Shown: positions 33,586 to 45,058 of the stretch, in pieces
Numbering within the stretch: the first letter of the stretch is position 1
Layout of the letters: each line of letters opens with the position of its first letter
Source: Rugalucina vietnamica
Taxonomy: Eukaryota; Mollusca; Bivalvia; Lucinida; Lucinidae
DNA: 64,000 nucleotides
Direction: 5' to 3'
Assembly: GCA_964017185.1 (NCBI GenBank)
Contig: OZ024874.1
Coordinates: forward strand, 54,663,356 to 54,727,355
Notes under the pieces: model-generated
Seen by the model: only the letters and a program-made list of their open reading frames with translations
What the model was told of the DNA's origin: nothing
Databases searched by the model: none
Position numbers and translations under genes: made by a program

Positions 33586-33620
33586 CTTAGTGTGTCTGCG
33601 ACGTAACACAAAACGTACTA

Positions 33621-33643
33621 TTTTTTTTTTTTTTTTTTTTTTT
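33621..33643 (+). repeat. Poly-T run
   Basis: Twenty-three consecutive T residues. Confidence 0.9.
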
Positions 33644-34084
33644 GCGTTTTGAGATTTTTTTTCATACGTCTGGCAGACGCTTCTGTCACACACTAATGTG
33701 TGACTGTTAAAGCGAGTTTAAGAAATAAATTATTTTTATACGTCCAAAATCTTCAGCGTGTTGAGATTTTTCATACATCCGGGACGCGTTTTGGTTATAC
33801 ACTTATGTTCTATCTGCAGGAAACCACGGATTTATAAATTATAACGTTGTATCTCCCGAGACCGCCCGGTGCTTGCAAAATCATGCTTTTTGTATCAGAC
33901 CGAGAAGAAAAGCTTATCTTGTGGCTCTAGTTCAACAAAGATAATGGAAAATATATAAAACAGTTTGTACCACCCAGTAAATTTCTATTACTGACCGCTC
34001 CGATGCGGTACTTCTGTTGTAGTCCTACTTGTTCTATGTTTTGCTCCTTTTATCTACGTTTTCAAAGCGTTGTTGAATCGCAGA

Positions 34085-34625
34085 TTTCACACGTGTGAAA
34101 TCGGCGGCACTTAATCATAAAATCTGTGAATATGTGGTATTATTTTCATATGTGAAAAATTTGTACCAAATTTTCACATGCGGGACGAGTCAGTGTTTTG
34201 ACGTGTGAAGAATTGGTTTGGATTCATCACATCTTTGAAGAACTGGTATCAATTTTACTCAGATGTGAAAGCTTGGTACTAAATGTTCACATATAATGCT
34301 ATAAATATTGAAGAATCAGTGGAATTAAAGGCAAAACCACTTCACATGGGTGGTTTTCGTGAGTGCGAAGAATACGTACATGAAATTTGATTACATGCGC
34401 CTATCTCACATGCGTGTGAAATGGAATGAAATTCATTACATACCAATTTGTTACCAATTCTTCGCCGGCTGGATTTGGTACTAATAATTCACATAAGAAC
34501 TTTGCGAAATGAGAAAATTGTGGTTCAAGAACGTGTTTTCGTGTGTTAGAAGATTTAGTACCGATTTGTGTCAATTCTACACATCTGGAAAAATCATACC
34601 AGTTCTTCACAGACATTATATAAAT
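34085..34625. repeat. Degenerate array of TTCACA/TGTGAA inverted motifs
   Basis: TTTCACACGTGTGAAAT, TTTCATATGTGAAAAAT, ATTTTCACATGCGG, TGTGAAGAATTGGT, GATGTGAAAGCTTGGTAC and others recur roughly every 30-60 bp in both orientations, often next to GGTACCAA-like words. Confidence 0.55.
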
Positions 34626-34651
34626 TCGTACTGTCAGAAACAGAAAAAAAA

Positions 34652-34925
34652 ATACGAATAGGCAATGATCAGGAAATGGGGCAATCAGAAAGAAATTCCC
34701 ACTCCATAAACCGAGGGGTGGGAAAACAAAATGACACTTAGGTACTTATACCATGAAAATATGTCGTAAGGCGAGTGAGCAGCTATTCCCCAATAGGCGG
34801 CCACACAGTTACCCGAACTGAACTGAAAATATGAAAACGCACATAAGGCTCAAACAGCACAAAAACTCGACTCCAAAACACAAAACAATTAGAACCGCAA
34901 CAGAAGTATCGCCTTGGAACGATTT
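34652..34925 (+). repeat. R600 repeat, copy 3, left part
   Basis: Matches R600 from the GGCAATGATCAGG start to AGTATCGCCTTGGAACGAT, then diverges. It lies inside the 5.4-kb element. Confidence 0.75.
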
Positions 34926-35392
34926 TGAAGACATTTGAAGTTTTAGTATTAATTTCACCGCCTCCACCCCGCCATCGAAATTTAACATACACAAATGTCA
35001 CACTTCCAAAATGTGCCTTGTTGGTACCTATTTTTACACAAATGTGAAATTAAAAAAGCGGTTCAGCAAGGCTATCATCCATGTCGAGAGCATCAACACG
35101 TTATTGGAATGGTGCTGGTACCGGTGAACCAATTTAAATTTATGCTTCCTGCGTCTGGATGCCTCAACTTTTTGATATACCGGAACATATCTGACATATT
35201 GAAACGAGAGAAGGAAATATATAAGAATGTCAGATTGCTAAAAAAACAAGTAGGTCATGAACCAGCATTATTAGCGGAGTGGGGACTTGTTTACCGATGG
35301 CAAAGCTTCATACGATGAGATGGTTCATGTATCTTGGCGAGTTCTAGCACCCTTGAGTTTTAAAAAATAAGCAACTCGATGATCGTGTTCGC

Positions 35393-35560
35393 GTGGCGGG
35401 GTAATACAGTCCTCTAAGGCACAGCGGATAAGCTAAATGCAGTTGTAAAAAGGAGTCATGAGTTCAATCCCATCCTTCTCCACTCCTCCGGGTGAGACTT
35501 TAAGCCGAGGTCCCACGACAATCTTCAATGATAAACAGATGACAAGGACGTATTGTGACA
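35393..35560 (+). repeat. tRNA-derived SINE
   Basis: A tRNA-like head (GCGTGGCGGGGTAATACAGT ... GAGTTCAATCCC, B-box-like) is followed by GGTGAGACTTTAAGCCGAGG, a body shared with the SINE at 53806. It is not a functional tRNA gene: the acceptor stem does not close. Confidence 0.6.
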
Positions 35561-35916
35561 AGGCTACAGACTTTGTGACCTATTGTTAAGTCCAAGGGAC
35601 CTAGTCTTCAGACCTGACTGTCAGATAAAATCTGAACACACGGAATCGTTTAAACACCAACAAGATTATATTTAAGATGTTTGTCCGTCGCCAGGTTGAA
35701 CTAGGCCATGTTAGTTGCAGACTAAGTTGCGGGCATATTCCAATCCATAGTATATCTAAATCAACAAATTACGCAGATCAGCTAGATAAGCCGCAATCCG
35801 TTTCACTTTGTCACCTAGCTCTACTTCCGCGTGGTGTGGAGAGTTATCGATGGGAACATCAGGACTACAAATTACGTATACATGTTGCTATGGGGCGAAA
35901 AATTTAGAAATTTTTT

Positions 35917-36256
35917 GTCAATTGAGACATAATATGTCAAACGAAATATATATTTTAACCGGATGTAGAGCTGTATATCTCGAAGTAGATATTATATTTA
36001 ATTTCGAATATTTTGTGTTTATATCTAGATTTAGATATGATATCTAGTTTTAGATACTATATTAAAAAGGAGATATTTTGACAATATATGTCAATTTAGA
36101 TATAATATGTAAAACGAAGTATAGATAAACCGGATGTAGAGATATATATCTAGAAGGAGATACTATATGTAGATTCAAATATTTTGTGTTATATCTAGAT
36201 TTAGATATCTAGTTTTAGATACTATATTAAAAAGGAGATATTATAATACGATTTAA
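35917..36256 (+). repeat. Two-unit tandem repeat (about 173 bp) at the right end of the 5.4-kb element
   Basis: Units start at about 35917 and 36090. Each contains ACCGGATGTAGAG, ATCTAGATTTAGATAT, TCTAGTTTTAGATACTATAT and TAAAAAGGAGATATT. Subterminal repeats of this kind often serve as transposase-binding sites. Confidence 0.8.
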
Positions 36257-36349
36257 CGGTTGTGCTCTACTGTTCAAGGGGTATACATTTCATGGACATG
36301 TTTTCCTGATGTAGGAACATGGAACATCATGCTTTGAAACTTTTTTTTT

Positions 36350-36560
36350 TCTTTTTTACTGGTTTAACGTCCCTTTCAAAAATATTTCAGCTCGTGTAAG
36401 ACGAACCAATCAGTAGGTGGGGTGGAAATGGGAAAACCCCTGAGAAAAACCACCAGCAAGCAGAACTTGGTTCGTCTCAACACAAGACAGCAGTGCGATG
36501 ATCGAATGATTAAGCATGGTAATGAAATCTCCGCACTGTTAACCTGCTGGCCCGTTCTTT
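36350..36560 (-). repeat. tRNA-like SINE, minus orientation
   Basis: On the minus strand it reads GTTAACAGTGCGGAGATTTC, GGGGTTTTCCCATTTCCACC and AAAGGGACGTTAAACCAGT, with an A/G-rich tail. It shares the 3' GGGACGTTAAAC with SINE-D and its middle with the element at 40330. Confidence 0.6.
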
Positions 36561-36840
36561 AAAACTCATTACAACTCTTAGCCAGAAATTGACAAATCAT
36601 GGAATGTCAATGAAAGAATAGCAAATGGTTTTATGTCCCTTTTATTAAACATATAAAATGGGCAATTATGTTTCAACAACTGATATAAATAAAATAACTG
36701 TACACATAGCTGAGCCACATAATGACAAAATCAAACAAAATGGCACAATTCAGTCTGCAATAAGAAATTTCAGTTCCTTAACGTATCTACCGAGTGACAG
36801 TAATCAGTGTACACAAAATGTTACAAGACTAGGATTATAT

Positions 36841-37119
36841 CCAGGACCCAGTTGTTCAAAATTAACCATACTGTTAGTGTTAACGAACAGTTACAATTTG
36901 GCACTGTTAGTTAACAATGTTAAAATTTCAAAACATAAATACAAATACACTGTTCTTTTTTGTTGATAAAAATGTGACAATCCTTTGCAAAGGAATCTCA
37001 CATTTTATCCACAAAAAATAACAGTGTATTCGCTTATGTAGTCTGCATTTACTAAGCCAGTTGATGATTTTTTTAGCGATGACGTAAAGCTAACAGAGTT
37101 ATGAACAACTGGCCCCTGG
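36841..37119 (+). repeat. TIR element with internal hairpin, 279 bp
   Basis: CCAGGACCCAGTTGTTCA at the left faces TGAACAACTGGCCCCTGG at the right. An inner hairpin at about 36945-37031 pairs ATACACTGTT and AATCCTTTGC with their complements. There is no coding capacity and no clear target duplication. Confidence 0.7.
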
Positions 37120-37248
37120 ATGAAAGCACATAAATGTATCATAAGTCTGATTTTGCCCTAATGTGGCTCTTTTTTACACATTTTTTCTTATCATATTCAA
37201 ATACCTGCACCTCTAAAATACATGTTACACAACTAAGCTGTATGAAAT

Positions 37249-37508
37249 GTGCCGCACCTTGAGAAAACTGGATTTCTGCCGATGCGAAAACAAAGGCGCA
37301 GATCAGCTTCGCAGTAACTGCGAAAAGCTTCGCAGTAACTGCCAAGCTGATAAGCGCCTTTGTTTTCGCTACATGGATAGTACAATTCATCTTCTACTTA
37401 AAGCCGGAATTTCAATAATTTTCCAATATGCTTCTGTGACTGTACAGACCGATTTGTGTGGGACCTGGTAGGAAACCCCGAATACCGGTTTTCTCAAGTC
37501 GCGGCTCA
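37249..37508 (-). repeat. MITE-B copy with duplicated core
   Basis: Both ends are present. The centre has a small tandem duplication: GCTTCGCAGTAACTGC occurs twice. Confidence 0.83.
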
Positions 37509-37593
37509 AATCACCAATATGACCAGCAAAGACTTGATCCTGGTTATCTACCCAGTTAGATAGGCCCTCATGCTAATATGTTAATCTAAAACA

Positions 37594-37836
37594 GGGCCCG
37601 AGGTTATAAAACTTTTTTCATGCTCAGCTCAGCTGAGCTTGAAATTTCAAATCCTCATAAATACTGAAATAGCCAAAATATATTGTCATTGAAGGTTTAG
37701 AACTCCAAAGCCTGTAATTTATCCTGCTAATAAATGTTAAAATGCCAACAATTGTTGGCATTTTAACATTTATGAGCAGGATAAATTTTAGTCTCAGCTG
37801 AGCTGAGCATGAAAAAAGTTTTATAACCTCGGGGCC
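37594..37836. repeat. Palindromic MITE with 44-bp terminal inverted repeats
   Basis: The arms are CCGAGGTTATAAAACTTTTT and CATGCTCAGCTCAGCTGAG, repeated inverted at the right with at most two mismatches. A second inverted repeat (AAATGTTAAAATGCCAACAA and its complement) lies in the middle. It is unrelated to MITE-A and MITE-B. Single copy in this window. Confidence 0.85.
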
Positions 37837-38450
37837 AGATCTGAGTCTTTGCATGATGCTATAAGTATTAAAGGCAATTTTGTTTGACCGGTGGATTTTA
37901 AAAATGCGCTCTTGAAAAATCTGCCAAACCAGACTCATTGCATGAGACTAATAATACATGTAATACTGGTACAGGCGGCAATTAAACAAATTTTTACAGA
38001 AAAATAAAATCTGATCCCTTTTAACCAGGCTAGATTACTTAATGCCCATTCAAAAATATCTTGTCTTTTATTTGCATTGAGGAAAAATTCAAATTTCTTT
38101 TCCTTTTAAGCCCCATATAAAATGTATCACTTCCTCTCACAATAAGGATACCTAACATGACAGTGCTTATGGTAGTAAAACTGATAAAATAGTGTTTTTT
38201 AAAACAATTTAAACACATTGTGCGAATAAGGACAGCTGTGAGAATTTCTTAAAATTGAGAAAATATCTTAAAATAGAACTTTACTTAAAACTGGATTAAC
38301 TCCCTTGCTTCAAGCCAATTTTGTCTCAATTCTTTCTTACCATTTTTTTTTCTTAAAATTATAATTTAGACCTGTATATATAATCAAATGAAAACTACCC
38401 GGTACATGTGAGAAAATAAAAGTCAGACTTGTGTGTGTCAGTCAAAGATA
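37837..38450. other. Non-coding spacer
   Basis: AT-rich. No frame, splice-bounded exon or repeat recognised. Confidence 0.45.
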
Positions 38451-38684
38451 TGAGCGGCCGGCCTCATGGGAAAACCAACAATGTGGTTTCCGAAAAAGTC
38501 CTACACAAACCGAGCTGTACAAGCACAGAAGATGGTTAGAGGCTGGAAATTTTGGATTTATAAAGAAGAGGAAATGTACTACCCGTGTAGCAAAAACAAA
38601 GGCGCTGATCAGCTTACCTGCGAAGCTGATCTGCGCCTTTGGTTTCGCATTTGCAGATTGTTGGTTTTCTCACGAGGTGGCTCA
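38451..38684 (+). repeat. MITE-B copy
   Basis: TGAGCGGCCGGCCTCATGGG at the left and CTCACGAGGTGGCTCA at the right; the palindromic core is shortened (GATCAGCTTACCTGCGAAGC). Confidence 0.85.
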
Positions 38685-39363
38685 TATTACACAAATAGTT
38701 TCAATACAGAATTCACAGTCATTTAGAAGTAGAATCCTCAAAAACAAACAAGCAGGTTAAGTTTCTAAAAGAATTCAATGTTGCTCAGCGTTATGCATCT
38801 TATCTATAAAAGTGGTTCTGCACGGACAGTGCACAGTTTCAAAGTCCCAACAAAAATGGGACATAAGCCTAAGGCTAAAATGAACTGAATCATGAGAAAA
38901 TCTGTCTTAGGCAAATGGAAATTCCAAGGCAGCAATCACTTGTGCAGTAACAGCACACGATTCAAATTTTGTTTTACGTTACAAAGCCAAGAGCTCGGAC
39001 GCTTTATATCTGACATTTTTGAAACTCAGACAATTTCCTCTGGCTTCAAATCCCTATTTGTGTCCAACCTGATCTATAACTTCTTAGACCTGTTTTCTCA
39101 TGACACAGCTCAAATGTATCAAATGTGACAAACCATCAAGCATATCAAACACAGTTATAAGCATTCAAACACAAATAACATTTTGAAATTATTTACAACA
39201 AACATGTATGGCTACTTTGCCATGAGACTTAGATACACAAAATACTGGATACTTTCCAGATGAAAATGTCACAAGGTACATGTACTTGTAATAGTGTCAA
39301 CCATAAGATGTAATCTATTTCTATTTGCTATTAGCCAACACAAGGTTTACCTGACCCAATATT
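38685..39363. other. Non-coding spacer between two MITE-B copies
   Basis: A diverged stretch near 38870-39120 keeps MITE-B-like words (CACAGCTCAAATG, TTGTGCAGTAACAGCAC), possibly an old copy. No gene is seen. Confidence 0.4.
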
Positions 39364-39598
39364 TGAGCCACCTCGTGGGAAAACCAACAATGTGGTTTCC
39401 GAACAGGTCTGACACAAACCGTATTGTGCAGCAACAGAGCCAGGCTAGAAGCTTGAAATTTTGGATTTAAGAAGAAAAGGAAGTGTACTATCCATGTAGC
39501 GAAAACAAAGGCGCTGATCAGCTCGCGGTTACCGCGAAGCTGATCTGCGTCTTTGTTTTCGCATATACAGATTGTTGGTTTTCCCATGAGGCGGCTCA
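39364..39598 (+). repeat. MITE-B, full-length copy
   Basis: TGAGCCACCTCGTGGGAAAA ... CCCATGAGGCGGCTCA, 235 bp, with a well-paired core. Confidence 0.88.
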
Positions 39599-40329
39599 TT
39601 TAATTGCATTTTTTTTTGTTCCTTGTAGATTACAATAGAGAATTTATTTCAATTCTAAACTTTCTCTTATGCTACATGTTCACATAAAGTAAATTAAGCA
39701 AACTTTGGCCTTAAAAATTGCAAAATGGACCAGAATTTCATCTTACTGGTTACAACCTATACTGGATCGATCGAGGAAACAAAAATGTAATTGGTCGACA
39801 TGAATATGCTGAGCCAGCTACTAGTAATGGAAACTAATTTGACACAAAACTTCTATGGTAATTTGATGATTTATTTTTACCTTCTACAATATTGTGTCTT
39901 TTTTTCACATATATTATCATTTAGACAAAATTATTTTATATATAGAATTTTGTTATTTCTAAATGTGTAAGATTTTTTTTTACAGCTGATCAAATAATGA
40001 TTTACTTGTACATCGTAGATATCAATAAATTTTCGTGGTAATACAGCTTTTATGAAAATGAATGACAGACTATTAGGAAAACAATATAACAAGTTTATAA
40101 CAACTTTAAATGCAAAGTGTTCCAACACACCAACAGAAACACAATTTTCCACATGCAATTCTTTCTTCCATCCACCATTTACTGTCCAATACTGTACACA
40201 GGCATTAGGACACATCTGGAATGAGCAAAAGTGAGAGAATAATTTCAGTGACTGCGCAAAGGACAACAGCAAAAATAGTAAAGACAAGTTTAAACATTTA
40301 TTTTACTTCAATATCACACTGACAGCTCA
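39599..40329. other. Non-coding spacer
   Basis: The minus-strand frame 39931-40287 has no known domain. The akirin 3' untranslated region could extend here, but there is no direct sign of it. Confidence 0.4.
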
Positions 40330-40540
40330 TGGAATTGGATCTTGTAACCCATACTTGAAGGTGCAGATTATATGATCCAACTTGGTGGAGGAAATGAGAG
40401 AACCTGGGAAAACCAATGATGTTGGACGGGAGACCACTTCTTTGCCACACACCTTGACCTGGATTTGAGCTCCAACTGCAGATCTATATGTGACAAGTGA
40501 ATGCCTTATCCACTTCGCTATCAAGGCCCCAGTGCTTCAA
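40330..40540 (-). repeat. tRNA-derived SINE, minus orientation
   Basis: On the minus strand an A-box-like TAGCGAAGTGG and a B-box-like GGAGCTCAAATCC sit at tRNA spacing. A body with GTGGTCTCCCGTCC and GGTTTTCCCAGG follows. Its middle resembles 36350-36560. Confidence 0.6.
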
Positions 40541-42702
40541 GTCTTGGCCCAAGGGACAATGAACCATGTCTATGCTAGGCTAGCCACACAACAGTTGATT
40601 AGCATCGTCCTTGAAGATGCACTTTTGTCAACCAAGTGTCTAAGGCAGGGGCAAAACAAAACAAAGTCCTTGTATGAGCAACATAAAAATGTCAGTGGTG
40701 TTTAGACATAATGTGTCAGTGGTGTTTAGACATAATGTCACACCACTACTAATGGTCAGCTATGCAAATCGGATTTGGTTCCGAATCATTGTTTTGGGAG
40801 CATGGTGACTCTGAATGGTTCAAAAAGGTGTTTCTTGAAAAACATCCTTCAAATCTACATGTAATGTATAAGGAAGGCATAATTAGCCAGATGTACGTAA
40901 TTGAAGGCGCTGAAAGAAGCGTGCATACCTAAGGATCGAAACATCATTTTATGCCGCATTCAGTACGTCAGTTTTCGCTCGAAACGTCTTTCCTAACGTC
41001 AGTAACTGTTTACGTTCTGAATAGGAGACTACATGTATGTCTACACAACTATGCTGAGGACTTCAGACCAGGCCTGTGGAAATACCACGCCCGACTTGCC
41101 TGACTCGGTACGTGAAAGTGCCGGACAAGCAATGTTTCAAGATCTGCTTGTCCACGGACAAGTGAAAAAATAATCCTCAACAATCTTACTTTCACCAGGT
41201 CAGAAGCTGCATAAGTCATTCTATCCAATAAAGTGAATTAAATATTAGTTATTTCCACAAAATATGACATATTTTCTATGAAATGAGCGTATCATGTCAG
41301 CTGTTTATTGACCCAATAATTTTGTCTGCAGAAAAACACAGGTCGGGTAAATCAAAAACCCAAATTTAGTTTGGACGAAATTGATAGTTTCTTGTCTTGG
41401 CTTTCATGGCCCAATATTGCAGCAACTATCCAAAAGAATCACAAAAAGTATACCTAAATACTGTAGCTGTAAACAAGTTACCCAAAGAGCATAAATTTAT
41501 CATTTGTGTCTTTTTAAATTCGTTTTGTGTATTGTAAAATGTTGCTATTTTTTCGTCTAAAAACAAAATCATGGTTTTATATTAACCAAGCACTCAATAT
41601 TGGAAATGGAGGGGTTGTGTCAATATTTTCTTTATCTTTTAGGAGGACAGACTGTAACCTCATCATCAGGGAGACTCCAGGAAATGAGCAACAAAATTTT
41701 TAAAAATTCTTCTAAAATGAACCACTTTTCAACAAAAATTCAAAATCTCCCTGAAAAGAATCTTTTATTTACCCATAATTGTATACTATACATTTTTCAA
41801 AAACCTCCCTGAAATGGAAGACAAATCTCCCTGATTCCTATCATGTATGTTAAAGAATCCAATATATATCAATGGACAAGATGGATCAGGAGAAAATCAC
41901 CTACCAGGGGTACTCCTGAGCCCTCTGTTGTGCATAACTAAATATTTTGTAATGGGCATGTGATTGTGTGCATGTAATGATACTGATCATGTATCCTTGG
42001 TAGCTGTTCATTTCTTATCATTTTTTTTTTTTATCTATGCGTGATTTCGGAATGTTTTTTGATTGATTTTGTCAGATCCTGGTCAAAGCACACTTGAGTT
42101 TTAAGGACATGTTTATTTGTCTGATTGTTACAGTTTCAGATCATTGCTTTATTTTTTGATATTTTTGGTTATAAGTTTCACAGTCTCAAGGACTGATTTG
42201 TGCATGACTGTGCCAATTCTTGGTCATTATTTTTAAGTTAAAATTAATATTGTATGTCAGGCCAGCAATCTAGACAACAGGGTAAGAAACTGAAAAATAT
42301 GGTTTTTGACGATTAGTTTTTGGACAAGTGAACTTTGGTCAGGACAAGTAAATTTTTTTAGTTTACTTGTCCCTGGACAAGTGAATTTTTTTAATATTTC
42401 CACAGGCCTGCTTCAGACATGTAAAAATTTTGATATTATTTTTTGCTCAAAGTATATATTGAGGAAAAAATCATTTGCGCAACTATTAGCAATATTAAAT
42501 ACTAGACAGCGTCTGAGATTTTGGCGCAAAATCGACGTCACACGTAAAACGTACTGAATTCAGCAACGACTACCTCTCTTCGCATGCTTATAGCAGGAAA
42601 ACAAATCCATTAACCAAGGACTTTCTCGTTATCTACCTATAGTTCAGGAATTTCTCTAATACATATCAGTTTTTAAAAAGTTGAAATATATCAAGAAAAT
42701 TT
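40541..42702. other. Non-coding spacer downstream of akirin exon 3
   Basis: No supported exon. A TACTTGTCC...GGACAAGTGAA segment recurs at 41095-41165 and 42310-42375. The last akirin exon must lie somewhere downstream of 45626 but was not identified. Confidence 0.4.
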
Positions 42703-42846
42703 ACAACCAGAGGATCAATGGTCCTGTAAACGCTCACCTGAGTCTGCTGCATATACCAATAAAAATGTTTGAATATTATGGTATCTAACCCCAGTGCAGG
42801 GGCAGATGAAGCCCTTGGGCCGTTTTCTTTTTTCAGAATAATCAAT

Positions 42847-43682
42847 CAGGGCTCATACAGGCAAGGCCAAGTAAAATTCAAGGACTTTTCAAGGACAAAT
42901 CTTACCATTTTCAAGGACTTGGGGTGGATTCTGTAGTAGGGGGTTCTGTCTTAACTTTAGTTTCCTTCTTGATAAAGAAGTTGTGAAAGTCCCAGATAAA
43001 GACTGCTCATGTTTCTTATGTCGATCTCCACTCGCGTGTGAGCGCAAAGCACTTTCACCAATTTGAGCCACATCAATATCTTTATTACATGCACGACAAT
43101 GTGCCTTGTGTTTATTGTCCGTTTCCTTGACCCAAGGATAACGTTTCAGCCAGTCCCTGCTGTACACGCACTTTCCCATTTTGTTAAGAAATGTTGAAAT
43201 TAAATTTGTGCTTGAAAAAATATCATTTCGACGTCATTTTGGTTACGTTTAGTCTGTATTCATCATGGATTTTCATTGCAGATAAAACCGATGCAATAAA
43301 GCGTGAACCATTCCTCAAGGGAAGCAACCCAAGTACGGTACGAACCGATTTGCGCCATATATTTTCGGCCCAAGTTTTCGCCACCATTTCGCAAGGGAAG
43401 CAACTCGATTACCGATTCGCGCCATACACATTCGGCCTGTTTCTTCATTGTGGCGCTCTCGCCGATCTTTTTGTATTCAAACGTGCCGAACTTCTTCTTA
43501 AATGCTCACATTTGATTTTGAAACCGAATCTTATTGTCTGGAATACCGGAAGAAGTGAAATTCAAGTGCTTTTCAAGGCCAATGGCTAATTTTCCAGCAC
43601 TTTTCAAGGCAAATTTGGTTTTCAAGTACTTTTCAAGACATCCCTTCATTTTCAAGTACTTTTCAAGCCAGTGCGAACTCTG
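42847..43682 (-). mobile_element. hAT-like non-autonomous transposon, 836 bp, with a zinc-finger exon
   Basis: 16-bp terminal repeats CAGGGCTCATACAGGC and GCCAGTGCGAACTCTG (inverted, about five mismatches) are flanked by an exact 5-bp duplication TCAAT (42842-42846 and 43683-43687). Subterminal TTTTCAAGTACTTTTCAAG words repeat near the right end, with a related copy on the left. It carries one zinc-finger reading frame and no transposase core. Confidence 0.83.
42889..43179 (-). CDS. Zinc-finger N-terminal fragment inside the hAT-like element
   Basis: 96 codons starting MGKCVYSRDWLKRYPWVKE. A single C-x2-C...H-x5-H finger (CRACNKDIDVAQIGESALRS then HASGDRHKKH) resembles the BED/U1-like finger found at the start of hAT-type transposases and related host genes. 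The rest is basic and low-complexity. The transposase catalytic domain is absent, so it is probably the surviving first exon of a deleted transposase. It could also be a captured host exon. Confidence 0.5.
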   Translation of the reverse strand: MGKCVYSRDWLKRYPWVKETDNKHKAHCRACNKDIDVAQIGESALRSHASGDRHKKHEQSLSGTFTTSLSRRKLKLRQNPLLQNPPQVLENGKICP

Positions 43683-44870
43683 TCAATATTCTGTCCATTT
43701 GCCAATTTCTTGCTGGCTTTTCCCTTCAAATGACATTTTAACAGTTTTTCCCATTCAAATGCATGTGCAATCCATGTTGACCTTGCCATAAACTTGGTGG
43801 TCATGATTTATATATACATTGTAGTACTTTAGCCACGGATGCTTCACGCCAAGTTTAATTGAAATCAATCTATTGGTTTCAGAGTCGAAGATATTTGAAG
43901 GGTTTTTACCATATATGGGCATTGCGACCATCTTCGTCATGTGAGCTAGATAATTAATATACACATTGGTTCCCCCATCCTATAGATGCTTCACATAAAA
44001 TTTGGCTTCAATTGGCCAAGTGGTTTCAGAGGAGATGTTTGAATATTATGGTAATATTCATGTATATTGCCCCGGGGTGAGGGCATATGAGCCCTTGGGT
44101 CCATTTTTTTTTTCAGAATCATTAATATTCAGTCCTTCTACCTATTTCCTGCAAGATTTTCACCTCAAATGACTTTTTAAAAGTTTTCCCCATTCCAATG
44201 CATTGGCGACCTATGTTGACCTTGTCGTTAAATAGGTCAAGGTCACCACAGGGTCATGATTTATATAACATTGTAGTACTTCAGCCATTGGTGCTTCATG
44301 CCAAGTTTCTTTGAAATCAGTCCACCAGTTTCGGAGAAGATTTTTGAAGGGTTTTTACCATATATGGGCATGGCAGCCATCTTGGTCATGTGAACTAGAT
44401 AATTTATATATACATTGATTCCCCCATTCCATAGGTGCTTCACATAAAATTTGGCTTTGATTCGCCAAGCGGTTTCAGAGGAGAAGATGTTTGAAGGTTT
44501 TTTTTTTTACCATATATGGGCATTGCGGCCATCTTGGTCATGTGACCTGGATTATTTATATATATATACATTAATAACCCATTCCTATTGATGCTTCACA
44601 TAAAATTTGGCTTTGATTGGCCAAGCGATTTCAGAGGAGATGATGTTTGAATATTATGGTAATATACATGTATATTGCCCCGGGTTGGGGGCAGATGAGC
44701 CCCTGGGGTCCAATTTTTTTCAGAATCATTAATATTCAGTCCTACTGCCCATTTCCTGCAAGACTTTCACTTTAAATGACATTTTAAAAGTTTTCCCCAT
44801 TCAAATGCATTGGCGACCTATGTTGACCTTGACGTAAAATAGGTCAAGGTCATCACAGGGTCATGATTTA

Positions 44871-45058
44871 CAGGTCAACCTCATTATAACGCTATCTTTG
44901 GGGTCCATAGAAACAGACCATGTTATAAGTGAAACTGTGTTATAATGAGGTTACTTACTATAGACATATAGCCAAATAATCAGTTGGGGAGCCATGACAT
45001 GGCAGTGTTATATTGAAAACCGCACTATAGTGAGACTCGTTATAATGAGGTTGAACTG
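44871..45058 (+). repeat. Tigger/pogo-like MITE, 188 bp, TA target site
   Basis: CAGGTCAACCTCATTATAAC faces GTTATAATGAGGTTGAACTG, flanked by TA on both sides (44869-44870 and 45059-45060). The terminal sequence is of the kind seen in Tigger-type members of the Tc1/mariner group. It is inserted in Helentron-like element B. Confidence 0.88.

Larger units (their letters stand above)
30849..36272 (+). mobile_element. 5.4-kb CAG/CTG-ended DNA transposon without transposase
   Basis: Terminal inverted repeats of about 36 bp begin CAGTAGAGCACA and continue CCGTTAAATCG, with about four mismatches. An exact 5-bp duplication TTCAA flanks it at 30844-30848 and 36273-36277. Both subterminal regions are rich in GATATAT and TATCTAGAT words; the right one is a two-unit tandem repeat. 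The interior holds SINEs, a CTT microsatellite and an R600 fragment but no recognisable transposase, so it is non-autonomous or stripped. The superfamily is uncertain: CAG/CTG ends with 5-bp duplications recall hAT variants. Confidence 0.88.
30634..36310 (+). repeat. MITE-A copy split by a 5.4-kb transposon
   Basis: The left part is 30634-30848: ATTATGAAAACATGCCC, the complete central palindrome, then TATATAAAAGTGGGGTTCAA. The right part is 36278-36310: GGGGTATACATTT ... TTTTCCTGAT. Together they make one ordinary MITE-A; the intervening sequence is the CAG/CTG-ended element described next. Confidence 0.9.

Noticed and set aside
34995-35318. 107-codon plus-strand frame inside the 5.4-kb element, considered as transposase
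   Set aside because: No DDE, RNase H-fold or zinc-finger motif can be recognised.
35393-35470. Functional tRNA gene
   Set aside because: Only box-like motifs are preserved; arms do not pair and a SINE body follows.
39931-40287. 118-codon minus-strand frame, considered as the last akirin exon
   Set aside because: It does not contain the expected akirin C-terminus and matches no family known to me.
43191-43589. 132-codon plus-strand frame in the hAT-like element
   Set aside because: It lies outside the zinc-finger frame on the opposite strand and has no domain; probably chance.
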